DNA of 23,843 nt, from the NCBI GenBank assembly GCA_964614265.1, contig CAZTKT010000010.1, positions 1-23,843 of the forward strand. The letters run 5' to 3'. The notes under the pieces were generated by a model. That model worked only from the letters and a program-made list of their open reading frames with translations, did no database searches and was not told the origin of the DNA. The DNA is from JACQKD01 sp964614265 (GTDB lineage Bacteria; Patescibacteriota; Minisyncoccia; Phycocordibacterales; UBA918). Below, piece after piece: positions 15,904 through 23,455 of this stretch. Every line of letters starts with the position of its first letter. Position 1 is the stretch's first letter. A program made the translations under genes and the position numbers.

Positions 15904-17010
15904 ATGCATATCGAAGTGGAGAGAGAACTGTTGTTGCGTTACCTTGAGCTCGCTTCTCGTATCAGTACCAAACAACAAACGCTTCCCGTCCTCCAATGTG
16001 TTCTGTTTGATGCGACAGGCTCCTCTGATGCATTACTATTACGTGCTACAAACCTAGAGCTTGGTATGGAGGTTACGATGAGTGCACGGATCATTGTAGG
16101 CGGTGTACTTGCGGTCCCTGCAACACTCCTGACCCAAACCATACAACTTCTCTACGACCGCGTGGTTACTCTAAAAACCGACGGTGAACTTTTGGTGGTA
16201 GAAACAGGGAAGTCTCATACAACCATCAAAACATTGCCACATGAAGAGTTTCCACTTATTCCACAACTTACGGGGACCTCACAGAAAATCAACACCAACC
16301 TCTTTACTCTTGGTATCAAGACGACGGCTTTTGCAACTTCACAGTCGTCGATTAAGCCGGAGCTTGGGAGTGTGTTGTTACATCAACAAAAAGAACAGTC
16401 CCTTACCTTCGTCGCAACCGACTCGTTTCGACTGATTGAGAAGCGTATACCGCAACAAGGGGTTGTATTAGGTGGCCCACTCCTCATGCCGGCAAAAAAT
16501 GCTCTTGAGATCGCTCGTATTGGAGAAGTGATCGGAGAGGACGCGGAGATGGTTGTGTCAGAAAACCAACTCGCTCTCAGGTTTCCATGCGGGGTATATG
16601 TCACTACACGCCTCACAGAGGCATCATTCCCCGACTATCAACAGATTATCCCAAAAGAGTTTGTAACGACCGCCACAGTCCTTCGTGGGGATCTTATTCA
16701 AGCACTGAAAAAAACAAACATCTTTACCAACGCATTTTTGCAAGTGCGTGTTCAGGTTGATCCAGCCACACAGACCCTTATCTTCTCTTCTGATAACGGT
16801 GAGTTAGGGAAAACAGAGGAAACGGTCTCCGCCACAGTGGAGGGCGATGCACTTGCGGTCAGTTTCAATCAGCGATACGTTTCTGACCCACTGCTATCTT
16901 TCGTCGATGACAGTGTGGTGTTGCGGTTTGCGGGCGTGGGTCGGCCGATGGTGATGGAAGGTATATCCGAAAAATCGCTTCGGTATTTGGTAATGCCAAT
17001 GAACCGGTAA
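15904..17010 (+). CDS. dnaN: DNA polymerase III beta subunit (sliding clamp)
   Basis: 368 aa, the usual length for the beta clamp, which rings DNA and tethers polymerase III. The N-terminal pattern LLRYLELASRISTKQQTLPVLQCVLFDA, the mid-region FVATDSFRLIEKR and the C-terminal end RYLVMPMNR are typical of the family (the latter corresponds to the conserved MPMR-type terminus). The ATG at 15904 fits this N-terminus; an upstream in-frame ATG at 15850 would add a non-homologous leader through the AT-rich origin element. It is followed after 17 nt by a DciA-like gene. Confidence 0.96.
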   Translation: MHIEVERELLLRYLELASRISTKQQTLPVLQCVLFDATGSSDALLLRATNLELGMEVTMSARIIVGGVLAVPATLLTQTIQLLYDRVVTLKTDGELLVVETGKSHTTIKTLPHEEFPLIPQLTGTSQKINTNLFTLGIKTTAFATSQSSIKPELGSVLLHQQKEQSLTFVATDSFRLIEKRIPQQGVVLGGPLLMPAKNALEIARIGEVIGEDAEMVVSENQLALRFPCGVYVTTRLTEASFPDYQQIIPKEFVTTATVLRGDLIQALKKTNIFTNAFLQVRVQVDPATQTLIFSSDNGELGKTEETVSATVEGDALAVSFNQRYVSDPLLSFVDDSVVLRFAGVGRPMVMEGISEKSLRYLVMPMNR

Positions 17011-17027
17011 TTGAGCAACCGTGTGGT

Positions 17028-17351
17028 ATGCCACGATATATTCGTCGACGCACTGATGATGGGGTTGGAGCGCACAAGGGGGCGGTTCCTATTGGGAAAC
17101 TCTTTGAGAAATATCGCAAACGACTCCTTCCGCCACCAGGAGTGGTCATCACCGTATTTTGTGCAGTGGTGGAGAAGGAAGTTGGGGTGATGCTCACCTC
17201 GTCGAATGTGCGGTATACCGTGCACACGCGCACACTCGCAATTACTACATTTGGACCACAAAAAAATGAGATTAAACTACACAGTCGACGTATTCTTGAG
17301 CTGTGTCGCGAAACGCTCGGGGAGCGTGGTGCGCCACAACAGATTTTATAG
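17028..17351 (+). CDS. DUF721/DciA-like protein
   Basis: 107 aa. The N-terminal third is basic (RRRTDD.., KLFEKYRKR). The rest follows the DUF721 pattern: VFCAVVEKEVGVMLTSSNVRYTVHTRTLAITTFGPQKNEIKLHSRRILELCRETLG, that is, a helix, a paired-strand motif with TLAI, and a C-terminal helix. DciA proteins load the replicative helicase in bacteria lacking DnaC/DnaI, and a gene directly after dnaN in the origin block fits such a role. The family call rests on pattern and context rather than a diagnostic motif, so it is moderate. Confidence 0.55.
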   Translation: MPRYIRRRTDDGVGAHKGAVPIGKLFEKYRKRLLPPPGVVITVFCAVVEKEVGVMLTSSNVRYTVHTRTLAITTFGPQKNEIKLHSRRILELCRETLGERGAPQQIL

Positions 17352-17418
17352 AGACAACGCATATTGTTGCGTATTTGATCTTTGCTGAAGATTTTTCTGG
17401 GAGTCCATTTCTACCGTA

Positions 17419-17427
17419 TGCTACAGT
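17419..17427 (+). promoter_or_regulatory. Nudix gene promoter (extended -10)
   Basis: TGC followed by TACAGT (17419-17427) lies 8 nt before the ATG at 17436. The predicted transcript would start within about 2 nt of the start codon, so the mRNA is probably leaderless. The remainder of 17352-17435 shows no gene. Confidence 0.5.
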
Positions 17428-17435
17428 AAATCTAT

Positions 17436-17867
17436 ATGTCAGAACGCCACCTTACCCGTACAGCCGTGTTCGTTATACTAGAGCGTGACAACAAAGTCTT
17501 CTTCTTACGAAGAGCTAATACGGGGTGGGCGGATGGTATGCTCACCATCCCCGCAGGGCATGTTGACAAAGGGGACCAGGTTCGTGAAGCTGTAATAAAA
17601 GAAGCAAAGGAGGAGGCGTGCGTAGATATCAAAACGGAAGATCTTGAATTCATGCATGTTGATTTTCTTCGTGATGAATATACCAATTTTTACTTTAAAG
17701 CAAAAAAGTGGCACGGAGAACCAAGTCTGGGGGAACCTGAATTAGCCAGTGAGGCAGTTTGGATAGACAAAGACAACATACCTGACGACGTGACACCGCA
17801 ACTACAAAAATTATTTCAACACATTACACAGGGCTCGTATTTCTCTGAAATTGAGCGGGAAGTATAG
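17436..17867 (+). CDS. Nudix hydrolase
   Basis: 143 aa, the size of a single Nudix domain; such enzymes hydrolyse nucleoside diphosphates linked to another moiety. The Nudix box starts at Gly41: GHVDKGDQVREAVIKEAKEEACV. Relative to GX5EX7REUXEEXGU, the first Glu is Asp47, the Arg is Lys55 and the second Gly is Cys62, while the metal-binding Glu56, Glu59 and Glu60 remain. The N-terminal strand (TAVFVILERDNKVFFLRRANT) and the GMLTIPAG segment are typical of this superfamily. The substrate cannot be predicted. The gene has its own promoter and converges on the PBP gene. Confidence 0.88.
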   Translation: MSERHLTRTAVFVILERDNKVFFLRRANTGWADGMLTIPAGHVDKGDQVREAVIKEAKEEACVDIKTEDLEFMHVDFLRDEYTNFYFKAKKWHGEPSLGEPELASEAVWIDKDNIPDDVTPQLQKLFQHITQGSYFSEIEREV

Positions 17868-17874
17868 GCGCATA

Positions 17875-17891
17875 CTCATCCAAAAGATGAG
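17875..17891. terminator. Weak hairpin between convergent genes
   Basis: CTCATC (17875-17880) pairs with GATGAG (17886-17891) around a CAAAA loop in the 39-nt gap between the Nudix and PBP stops. No T-run follows, so terminator function is uncertain. Confidence 0.3.
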
Positions 17892-17906
17892 AGTGCCCTA
17901 TATGAG

Positions 17907-20132
17907 TTATTGTCCCGATTCAGTATTTGGTGAAGCGGGATCGATAGGTTCCGACTGAGTATTTGACGTAGCGTTCAGATTTAAAAGTGATTGTTTCCAT
18001 TCTTCAATCGGCCATTCCCATAGGGAGAACTGTGGGTCACTTGCTGGGTTTGATGGGTAGGGACCTCGCGGGTTGTCTTTATTTACATAGTAGAGAATGG
18101 AGTGTACCGACCCAAGCGCGTCAACCACGCTTGTGGCAGGGGTTTGACCATCTTCTGGTAGTATCGGAAGAGATGAGGTAAACCATAGACCCCGAAGGAT
18201 TGGTTTGAGATCTGACGGTGTGGCAACTGGTTCTGCAAAGGAATCTTTTGGTCGCTTCGTGATGGCAAAATCCATAAACTCGCGCCACAGTGGGGTCACA
18301 ATAAGTCCAGAGATTTTCTTTTCCATGGGGTGATTGTCGTTGTTTCCCGCCCAGGCACCCACCGCAAGATTTGGTGTATAGCCCACTACCCATGCGTCTC
18401 GGTAGTCATTGGTCGTACCTGTTTTTGCGGCAACATCAATGCCGGGGAAATAGAGCTGTGAGTTTGAACCATACAGCGGAGTTCGCGCGATATTATCAGA
18501 GAGAATACTGGATATCTGGAGTGCGACTTGCCGATCCAACACCTCTTCTTCTTTTGGTTTTAGTTCCTCAACAATGGTTCCTTGGGAATCTTCAATACGA
18601 AGGATGCTTGATTTTTCTGTTTTCTTACCCTCATTTGCAAACACGCCGTAGGCACCGACCATATCAACCAGTTTGACTTCGCCACCACCGAGGACGAGGG
18701 TGAGCCCATACCGTGCGCGGTCTGCAAGTCCCGTGATACCCATATCACGCGCGAGCTTAATAGAATTATTGATGCCAGCTAAGTAGAGGGTCTGTACCGC
18801 AGGGACGTTTATGGATTGGGCGAGTGCATTACGAAGTGAGATTGGCCCACGAAATTTGTCATCGTAGTTTGTTGGAGAATAACAGCCGTCATCACTTGTG
18901 AGGTTTGAAGGAGCACAGGTGGTTGAGAATTGTGTCTTCAGATCAAAGAGAACGGTCTCAGGGGTGTACCCCTTCGCAAAAGCTGCGGCGTATACAAAGG
19001 GCTTAAATGATGAGCCGGGCTGACGATCTGCCACTGCGGCGTTAAAATTTCCATCGATCGTATCATCAAAATAATTCCGAGAGCCGACCATCGTGAGTAT
19101 CTCGCCGTTCTTTGGATCGACCGCAACCATTGCGGCATTTTCTGCATTAAATTTTTTTTCATTGAGGAGAGCATATTTCTTCACCACCTCCTCTGCTTTT
19201 TCTTGGAGTTCTGCATCAAGCGTGGTGATGACTCGAAATCCACGTTCCGCAAGAGACTCCTCGCCATATTTTTGCGCTAGGTATTCTCTCACATAGAAGA
19301 CAAAATGCGGGGCGCGTATCCCCGTGGTTGCTTGGGGGAGAAAGGTTACTTGTTCCTGTGCGGCGGCATCTTTTTCTGACTGTGTGATGAAGCCATTTTT
19401 CAACATCTGGGAGAGCACCAGTGCCTGACGAGCATCAAGCTCTTTACGATGTGAACCATAGGGAGAGAGATAGGTGGGTGCCTGTGGCAGTGCGGCGATA
19501 TATGCCGCTTCTGCGAGGGTAACGTCTGAAGCGGGTACGCCAAAAAACGACTCACTCGCTTCCTCAACTCCATAGAGAGTGCCTCCGTACGGTGATTCGT
19601 TTAAATAGTGTCCTAGTATCTCTTCTTTTGTGAGCTCGTGCTCTAATTTCAGCGCCAACACCAATTCCTTCACTTTTCTCGTGAGTGTCTTTTCCTGCTG
19701 GAGCAGGGAATTTTTGACTACTTGTTGGGTGATGGTAGACCCACCTTGTCCGCCGAGCAACTTTCCGCTGAGAAAATTGTCGAGCGCCGCGCGGATGATT
19801 GACAGTGGACGAACACCACTGTGTTGGAAAAAAGTGGCATCTTCGATCGCGACCGACGCGTTTATAATGTTTCTGGAAATTTGATTATAGGGCAGGATTG
19901 TTCTTCGGACGTCCTGGTGGAGGTCGTAGAGGAGTATTTTCCCCGTGCGGTCATAGATTTTGGTTGACTGGAGCACGCGTCGTTGCTCAAATGCCTGGAG
20001 ATCAGGCATTTCAAGGGTGGAAATCCATAAAATGAGCATGCCCCCCAAGACCGCAGCAATAACCAGGAGGGCTATACCCCCATCGATAAGTATCTGTTTA
20101 TAGTGTCTCCGCCAAAACCCCGGTTTTTTCAT
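17907..20132 (-). CDS. Class A penicillin-binding protein (PBP1A-like)
   Basis: 741 aa, bifunctional peptidoglycan synthase. It has a short cytoplasmic basic N-terminus, one membrane helix (about 17-38), then a GT51 glycosyltransferase domain with EDATFFQHSG (97-106, catalytic Glu97), GGSTITQQ (130-137) and KLEHELTKEEILGHYLNESPYGG (162-184). The transpeptidase domain carries SSFK (Ser374, Lys377), SIN (440-442) and KTGTT (570-574). The C-terminus (about 690-741) is a polar low-complexity tail. All catalytic motifs are intact, so the cell probably makes peptidoglycan. The ATG has AAGAAGGT only 1-2 nt upstream, too close for a normal ribosome binding site. Confidence 0.95.
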   Translation of the reverse strand: MKKPGFWRRHYKQILIDGGIALLVIAAVLGGMLILWISTLEMPDLQAFEQRRVLQSTKIYDRTGKILLYDLHQDVRRTILPYNQISRNIINASVAIEDATFFQHSGVRPLSIIRAALDNFLSGKLLGGQGGSTITQQVVKNSLLQQEKTLTRKVKELVLALKLEHELTKEEILGHYLNESPYGGTLYGVEEASESFFGVPASDVTLAEAAYIAALPQAPTYLSPYGSHRKELDARQALVLSQMLKNGFITQSEKDAAAQEQVTFLPQATTGIRAPHFVFYVREYLAQKYGEESLAERGFRVITTLDAELQEKAEEVVKKYALLNEKKFNAENAAMVAVDPKNGEILTMVGSRNYFDDTIDGNFNAAVADRQPGSSFKPFVYAAAFAKGYTPETVLFDLKTQFSTTCAPSNLTSDDGCYSPTNYDDKFRGPISLRNALAQSINVPAVQTLYLAGINNSIKLARDMGITGLADRARYGLTLVLGGGEVKLVDMVGAYGVFANEGKKTEKSSILRIEDSQGTIVEELKPKEEEVLDRQVALQISSILSDNIARTPLYGSNSQLYFPGIDVAAKTGTTNDYRDAWVVGYTPNLAVGAWAGNNDNHPMEKKISGLIVTPLWREFMDFAITKRPKDSFAEPVATPSDLKPILRGLWFTSSLPILPEDGQTPATSVVDALGSVHSILYYVNKDNPRGPYPSNPASDPQFSLWEWPIEEWKQSLLNLNATSNTQSEPIDPASPNTESGQ

Positions 20133-20141
20133 ACCTTCTTG

Positions 20142-20150
20142 ATACTAGCA
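20142..20150 (-). promoter_or_regulatory. PBP gene promoter (extended -10)
   Basis: On the minus strand, TGC followed by TAGTAT (20150-20142) lies 9 nt before the PBP start codon. Predicted transcription starts 2-3 nt before the ATG. It is back to back with the tyrS promoter in a 73-bp divergent gap. Confidence 0.5.
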
Positions 20151-20186
20151 TAAAGCTCAAAAATGTGGTGCGAGGAGGTGTTGGTG

Positions 20187-20195
20187 TGGTACAGT
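20187..20195 (+). promoter_or_regulatory. tyrS promoter (extended -10)
   Basis: TGG followed by TACAGT (20187-20195) lies 10 nt before the tyrS ATG at 20206. The hexamer is identical to that of the Nudix gene and predicts a leader of about 3-4 nt. Confidence 0.5.
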
Positions 20196-20205
20196 ACTGC
20201 GATAT

Positions 20206-21393
20206 ATGGCAACAGTAGATACCGACACAAAGAAAATAGACACCCTTCTCTCACGTGGGGTAGTAGAGGTGATCCAGATGGATAACTTACGAAAAAAATT
20301 GACATCGGGTAGGCAATTGCGAATTAAGTTTGGTGTCGATCCCACAAGTCCGAACTTACACATCGGTCGCGCGATCCAGCTACTTAAACTTCGTGACTTC
20401 CAGCAACTCGGCCACCAGATCGTACTCATTGTTGGTGATTTTACCGCAGTCATCGGAGATACCTCTGATAAAGATAGTGAGCGCCCCATGCTCGCGCAAG
20501 ACATCATAGAAGAAAATAAAAAAACATACCTCGCACAAATTGCAAAACTTCTTGATGTCGATAATATGGAGTTTTCATATAACTCAAAATGGCTTGGTCC
20601 GCTGGACTATAATCAGATTGGGGAACACGCCGATCAGTTTTCTGTGGCAGACTTTATTGCCCGCGACAACATCAAACGGCGTCTTGACTTAGGGAAGCGG
20701 GTCTCATTGCGTGAAGTACTCTACCCACTCATGCAAGGGTATGACAGTGTTGCGGTGCGCGCTGATGTTGAGATTGGTGGAACCGACCAGCGGTTTAACC
20801 TCCTTGCCGGTCGTACGCTTCAAGAACACTTTGGGCAAGAACCACAGAGCGTTGTCATTGGACCACTCATCAACGGTCTCGATGGGCGCAAGATGAGCTC
20901 AAGCTGGGGGAATACCATAAACCTTACCGCTGAACCACAGGATATGTATGGAAAGGTGATGAGTATGCAGGATGAGGACATTGTGACCTACCTTCAGGTA
21001 TGCACCCGCGTAGCCGTGACGGATGTGCAGATGATACAGGAAGCTCTTGCTACGGGCGCCAATCCCCGCGACGCCAAGATGCGACTGGCGCGTGAGATCG
21101 TGACGCTCTATCATAGCGCGGACGCCGCGCGAGTCGCAGAAGAAACTTTTATTGCAACCTTTCAGAAAGGTGTGGTACCTGAGGGAGTCGATGAGGTTGT
21201 GCGAGAGGATGGAGAGACCTACGCGGATGCGCTTGTGCGCAACGGCGTCGTTGCCTCAAAAGGAGCATTATCTCGATTGCTCAGCGCCGGGGGTGTGCGT
21301 GAGGCACATACTGGAGAGAAGCAGGACACCGTGCCAGAGACACCGGGAGTAACACTAAAGATCGGCAAACGCCGGTTTGTGAAATTGGGGTAA
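20206..21393 (+). CDS. tyrS: Tyrosyl-tRNA synthetase
   Basis: 395 aa, class I aminoacyl-tRNA synthetase charging tRNA-Tyr. The HIGH-type motif is HIGR (52-55) preceded by GVDPTSPNL, and the KMSKS-type motif is KMSSS (229-233) within GLDGRKMSSSWGN, features of the TyrZ/TyrRS-2 branch. The Tyr-binding region EIGGTDQRFNLLAGR (189-203) is intact. Residues about 335-395 form a C-terminal S4-like RNA-binding domain ending KIGKRRFVKLG. The start is ATG at 20206 with no Shine-Dalgarno. Its stop is only 7 nt from the stop of a convergent small ORF. Confidence 0.95.
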   Translation: MATVDTDTKKIDTLLSRGVVEVIQMDNLRKKLTSGRQLRIKFGVDPTSPNLHIGRAIQLLKLRDFQQLGHQIVLIVGDFTAVIGDTSDKDSERPMLAQDIIEENKKTYLAQIAKLLDVDNMEFSYNSKWLGPLDYNQIGEHADQFSVADFIARDNIKRRLDLGKRVSLREVLYPLMQGYDSVAVRADVEIGGTDQRFNLLAGRTLQEHFGQEPQSVVIGPLINGLDGRKMSSSWGNTINLTAEPQDMYGKVMSMQDEDIVTYLQVCTRVAVTDVQMIQEALATGANPRDAKMRLAREIVTLYHSADAARVAEETFIATFQKGVVPEGVDEVVREDGETYADALVRNGVVASKGALSRLLSAGGVREAHTGEKQDTVPETPGVTLKIGKRRFVKLG

Positions 21394-21400
21394 CGCGACG

Positions 21401-21547
21401 TTAGAAATCATCTCGATCGTCGTGCAGTTCAAAGTCAACACTACCGTCGTCTGTTACATCCTCGTCGAGCAACGCGTCATCAAGCAGGTCATCCCCCAAT
21501 ACATCATCGTCTAGATCATCGGGTAGCGGGTCGTGTGGCACATACAT
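21401..21547 (-). CDS. Very acidic 48-aa protein
   Basis: A 48-codon ORF with no recognised family. It begins MYVPHDPLPDDLDDDVLGDD and ends ELHDDRDDF. By count it has 19 Asp and 2 Glu (44% acidic), one Arg and no Lys, so it would be extremely negatively charged. A good promoter (TTGATA-18-TATAAT) ends 10 nt before its ATG, and the frame fills the gap between tyrS and ruvC almost exactly, which supports it as a real gene. The composition resembles DNA-mimic proteins, acidic chaperone-like tails or intrinsically disordered regulators, but none of these is demonstrated. It may be cytoplasmic; no signal or membrane segment is seen. Confidence 0.7.
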   Translation of the reverse strand: MYVPHDPLPDDLDDDVLGDDLLDDALLDEDVTDDGSVDFELHDDRDDF

Positions 21548-21557
21548 ACGTAACACA

Positions 21558-21587
21558 ATTATATTTTATATGCGTCTGTTTTATCAA
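21558..21587 (-). promoter_or_regulatory. Promoter for the acidic ORF
   Basis: Minus-strand TTGATA (21587-21582), an 18-bp spacer and a consensus TATAAT (21563-21558) lie 10 nt before the ATG at 21547. This is the best match to consensus in the window and predicts a nearly leaderless mRNA. Confidence 0.7.
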
Positions 21588-21620
21588 AGCTTTTGTGTTT
21601 CTGCAAATCGAAAGAAGCCA

Positions 21621-22106
21621 CTACCCTGTGGATAGTATCCGAATGGAGGCAAGTGCGGTAAGCCCAACCGCAATAGCGTCATACTCGTCATCAATGAGGC
21701 CGTTTGGCACTGTAGGGAGGAGACGTTTTACCATATCCATCACCTGTCGCTTATCACTTTTTCCATAGCCAGTGACTGCGATTTTAATTTGTTGTGGTGA
21801 GTACTCGCAGACAATACAGCCGTATTTTCTCGCGAGATAGAGAAGTGTTCCGCGTGTCTCCGCAACCGCCATGGCCGTTTTCTGGTTGGTATTAAAGAAT
21901 AATGTTTCAAGTGCAATGTATTGGGGGGTGTACTGGTCTATGAGGGTACTAAACTGCTCGCCGATCTCCAAGAGGCGGTCTGGCAGGGTAAGTGTTTTTT
22001 CAGTGATGATGCACGTTGAATATACCAGCGTTTCTTTTCCGAGTGCACGGTCAACTACGGCAATACCGAGTCGGTTGTATCCGGGATCACAGGCAAGTAC
22101 GCGCAT
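21621..22106 (-). CDS. ruvC: Holliday junction resolvase RuvC
   Basis: 161 aa. RuvC cuts Holliday junctions symmetrically during recombination. The RNase H-like active site is complete: Asp7 (LACDPGYN), Glu67 (ALETLFF), Asp140 and Asp143 (DDEYDAIAVG). The segment VTGYGKSDKRQV (111-122) is the typical RuvC DNA-binding loop. The ATG at 22106 gives the canonical MRVLACDPG start; a longer frame to 22187 would run through the promoter and the inverted repeat. It follows yebC on the same strand, the common yebC-ruvC order, but ruvA and ruvB are not in the window. Confidence 0.94.
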   Translation of the reverse strand: MRVLACDPGYNRLGIAVVDRALGKETLVYSTCIITEKTLTLPDRLLEIGEQFSTLIDQYTPQYIALETLFFNTNQKTAMAVAETRGTLLYLARKYGCIVCEYSPQQIKIAVTGYGKSDKRQVMDMVKRLLPTVPNGLIDDEYDAIAVGLTALASIRILSTG

Positions 22107-22114
22107 ATGGGTAG

Positions 22115-22120
22115 AGTATA
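22115..22120 (-). promoter_or_regulatory. ruvC promoter -10
   Basis: Minus-strand TATACT (22120-22115) lies 8 nt before the ruvC ATG at 22106; no good -35 is seen. The spacing predicts a leaderless transcript. Confidence 0.45.
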
Positions 22121-22142
22121 GTACACCTGTCCCTAAAGAGCC

Positions 22143-22272
22143 CGGTCTGATGAGGTAGGAGTGAGAGAGCATCGCGCAACGTATCACAACACCACCACCA
22201 AGAACGTAGAAGAGCTATTTGTGTGTGTTCGCAGGAAGATCGTGTTCGGCGCACTCCTACCTCATCAGACCG
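22143..22272. repeat. 21-bp perfect inverted repeat flanking 88 bp
   Basis: The arm 22143-22163 (CGGTCTGATGAGGTAGGAGT plus G) is the exact reverse complement of 22252-22272. The right arm covers the yebC stop codon (22265-22267) and the left arm lies about 23 bp upstream of the ruvC -10. No target-site duplication or ORF is apparent in the 88-bp interior. It could be a long RNA hairpin, an invertible segment, or a small MITE-like insertion. Confidence 0.85.
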
Positions 22273-22822
22273 ACAACTCCATTTCCTCCGGTTCATCCGC
22301 GGCGGTGTAGATATCTTGGATATCTTCATGCTCTTCAAGTGCTTCGACGAGTGTCGCGAGTTTCTCCCCATCCTCTTCCGAGAGGGTTATCGGAGTGGTT
22401 GGGACGTATGTGGTGCCTTGTTTTTCAAATGCCCACGATGCAGAACCAGGAGTGCCGAGCGCGTATCCTAATTTGGAAAAGAGGTGTTTAATTTCCGCAC
22501 TTGAACGATTGTTGTTGTCGGTAAGAGCCGTGATCAGGATTGCGGTACCACCGGGGCCATAGGCTTCATATAGTACTTCATGCATCGAGCCAGCATCCCC
22601 ACCTTTTCCTTTGGCGACTGCACGATCAATATTTTCTTTCGGCATTGAGTCTTTTTTTGCCCGCTCGATTGCGGCAAGTAGTCCCGCTGACCCGAGATCA
22701 CCCCCTGCCTTTTGCGATTCAACTGTGATGAGGCGTGCGTGTTTACTAAAGAGCGTGCTCTTTTTTGAATCACTGACCCCTTTCTTATGTTTTATTTTTG
22801 ACCATTTATTATGTCCGGACAT
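22265..22822 (-). CDS. yebC: YebC-family protein, short form
   Basis: 185 aa from the ATG at 22822 (MSGHNKWSKIKHKKG, the family N-terminus); a longer frame to 22939 adds an unrelated leader. YebC proteins have been described as DNA-binding regulators and, more recently, as translation factors. The signature segment YEAYGPGGTAILITALTDNNNRSSAEIKHLFSKLG (about 88-122) is present. Bacterial YebC is usually about 240 aa; here, after TPGSASWAFEKQGT, about 55-60 residues corresponding to the inserted domain are missing and the chain resumes with LSEEDGEKLATLVEALEEHEDIQDIYT, matching the normal C-terminal segment. The reading frame is continuous, so this is a domain-deleted form rather than a frameshift. 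Confidence 0.92.
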   Translation of the reverse strand: MSGHNKWSKIKHKKGVSDSKKSTLFSKHARLITVESQKAGGDLGSAGLLAAIERAKKDSMPKENIDRAVAKGKGGDAGSMHEVLYEAYGPGGTAILITALTDNNNRSSAEIKHLFSKLGYALGTPGSASWAFEKQGTTYVPTTPITLSEEDGEKLATLVEALEEHEDIQDIYTAADEPEEMELSV

Positions 22823-23021
22823 ATTCGTGTGTGGATTAGTGTACTCATGAGTGTAGTGCAAAAGAAAGAGGTCCGCAACCAATACGTGAATCTCGCGAGA
22901 GAGTGCCATCACCAGCACAATGATGCGTACGTACGGCACATTTCTTTGTGATCACATTTTTATGTAGTCAAACTGTTTTAGTGCCCGCCTGCCTTATGTC
23001 CATGCTGGGTAAGTCAGGAAG

Positions 23022-23039
23022 ACACAGACTCACCTGTGT
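23022..23039 (-). terminator. Weak hairpin after the 136-aa gene
   Basis: ACACAG (23022-23027) pairs with CTGTGT (23034-23039), 5 nt downstream of the stop at 23045 on the minus strand. There is no T-run, so function is uncertain. The rest of 22823-23044 holds nothing recognisable. Confidence 0.25.
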
Positions 23040-23044
23040 TGAAA

Positions 23045-23455
23045 TTATTGTTGCATACCTGCAACAAGAGCCGTTGCGGTGTCTCTCGGCACTCCTTCTG
23101 ACTGGACGAGCTCCTCTACACTCCAAGTCCCACCACCCCACGTCAGCAGATTCCATTGCTGCTGATCAGTGTTATATTTGAGAAGTGCCTGGCCCCCAAT
23201 ATCACTGTCCCCCCATGACTGAAGTGCGTAGTCTTCTGAAATCACCGTGGCATATAGCTTTGTTTGATCTCCGGGCATAATATGACTCTGCATTGAAGTC
23301 TGTACTGCTGCCGTGGATCGAGGGTCAACTTCAGAGGACATAGGAACTGCTGCCGAAAGCCCACCGGTGTTAGTGGAACGTAACGTGCCGGAATGTAAAA
23401 GTATAACGATACTGATACTGCAGAGTACACAAACGCTAATGATGAGATATTTCAT
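23045..23455 (-). CDS. Small membrane-anchored/exported protein, unknown
   Basis: 136 aa from the ATG at 23455, which directly precedes a hydrophobic segment (KYLIISVCVLCSISIVILL, 2-20) that is a signal peptide or anchor. A Ser/Thr linker follows to about 50. The C-terminal domain (about 66-136) has the pattern YATVISEDYALQSWGDSDIGGQALLKYNTDQQQWNLLTWGGGTW and ends in a helix with EGVPRDTATALVAGM. It is not recognised as a named family; the alternating strands with Trp/Gly suggest a small beta-rich fold. The start overlaps the upstream amidase-like gene stop (ATGA, 23452-23455), so the two are probably co-translated and may act together in the envelope. Confidence 0.7.
   Translation of the reverse strand: MKYLIISVCVLCSISIVILLHSGTLRSTNTGGLSAAVPMSSEVDPRSTAAVQTSMQSHIMPGDQTKLYATVISEDYALQSWGDSDIGGQALLKYNTDQQQWNLLTWGGGTWSVEELVQSEGVPRDTATALVAGMQQ

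Noticed and set aside
22143..22272. SRP (4.5S) or other known ncRNA inside the inverted repeat
   Set aside because: The size suggests a structured RNA, but the conserved SRP apical loop is not present on either strand.
22823..22939. N-terminal extension of yebC
   Set aside because: The family start MSGHNKW at 22822 is unambiguous, and the extension shows no homology.
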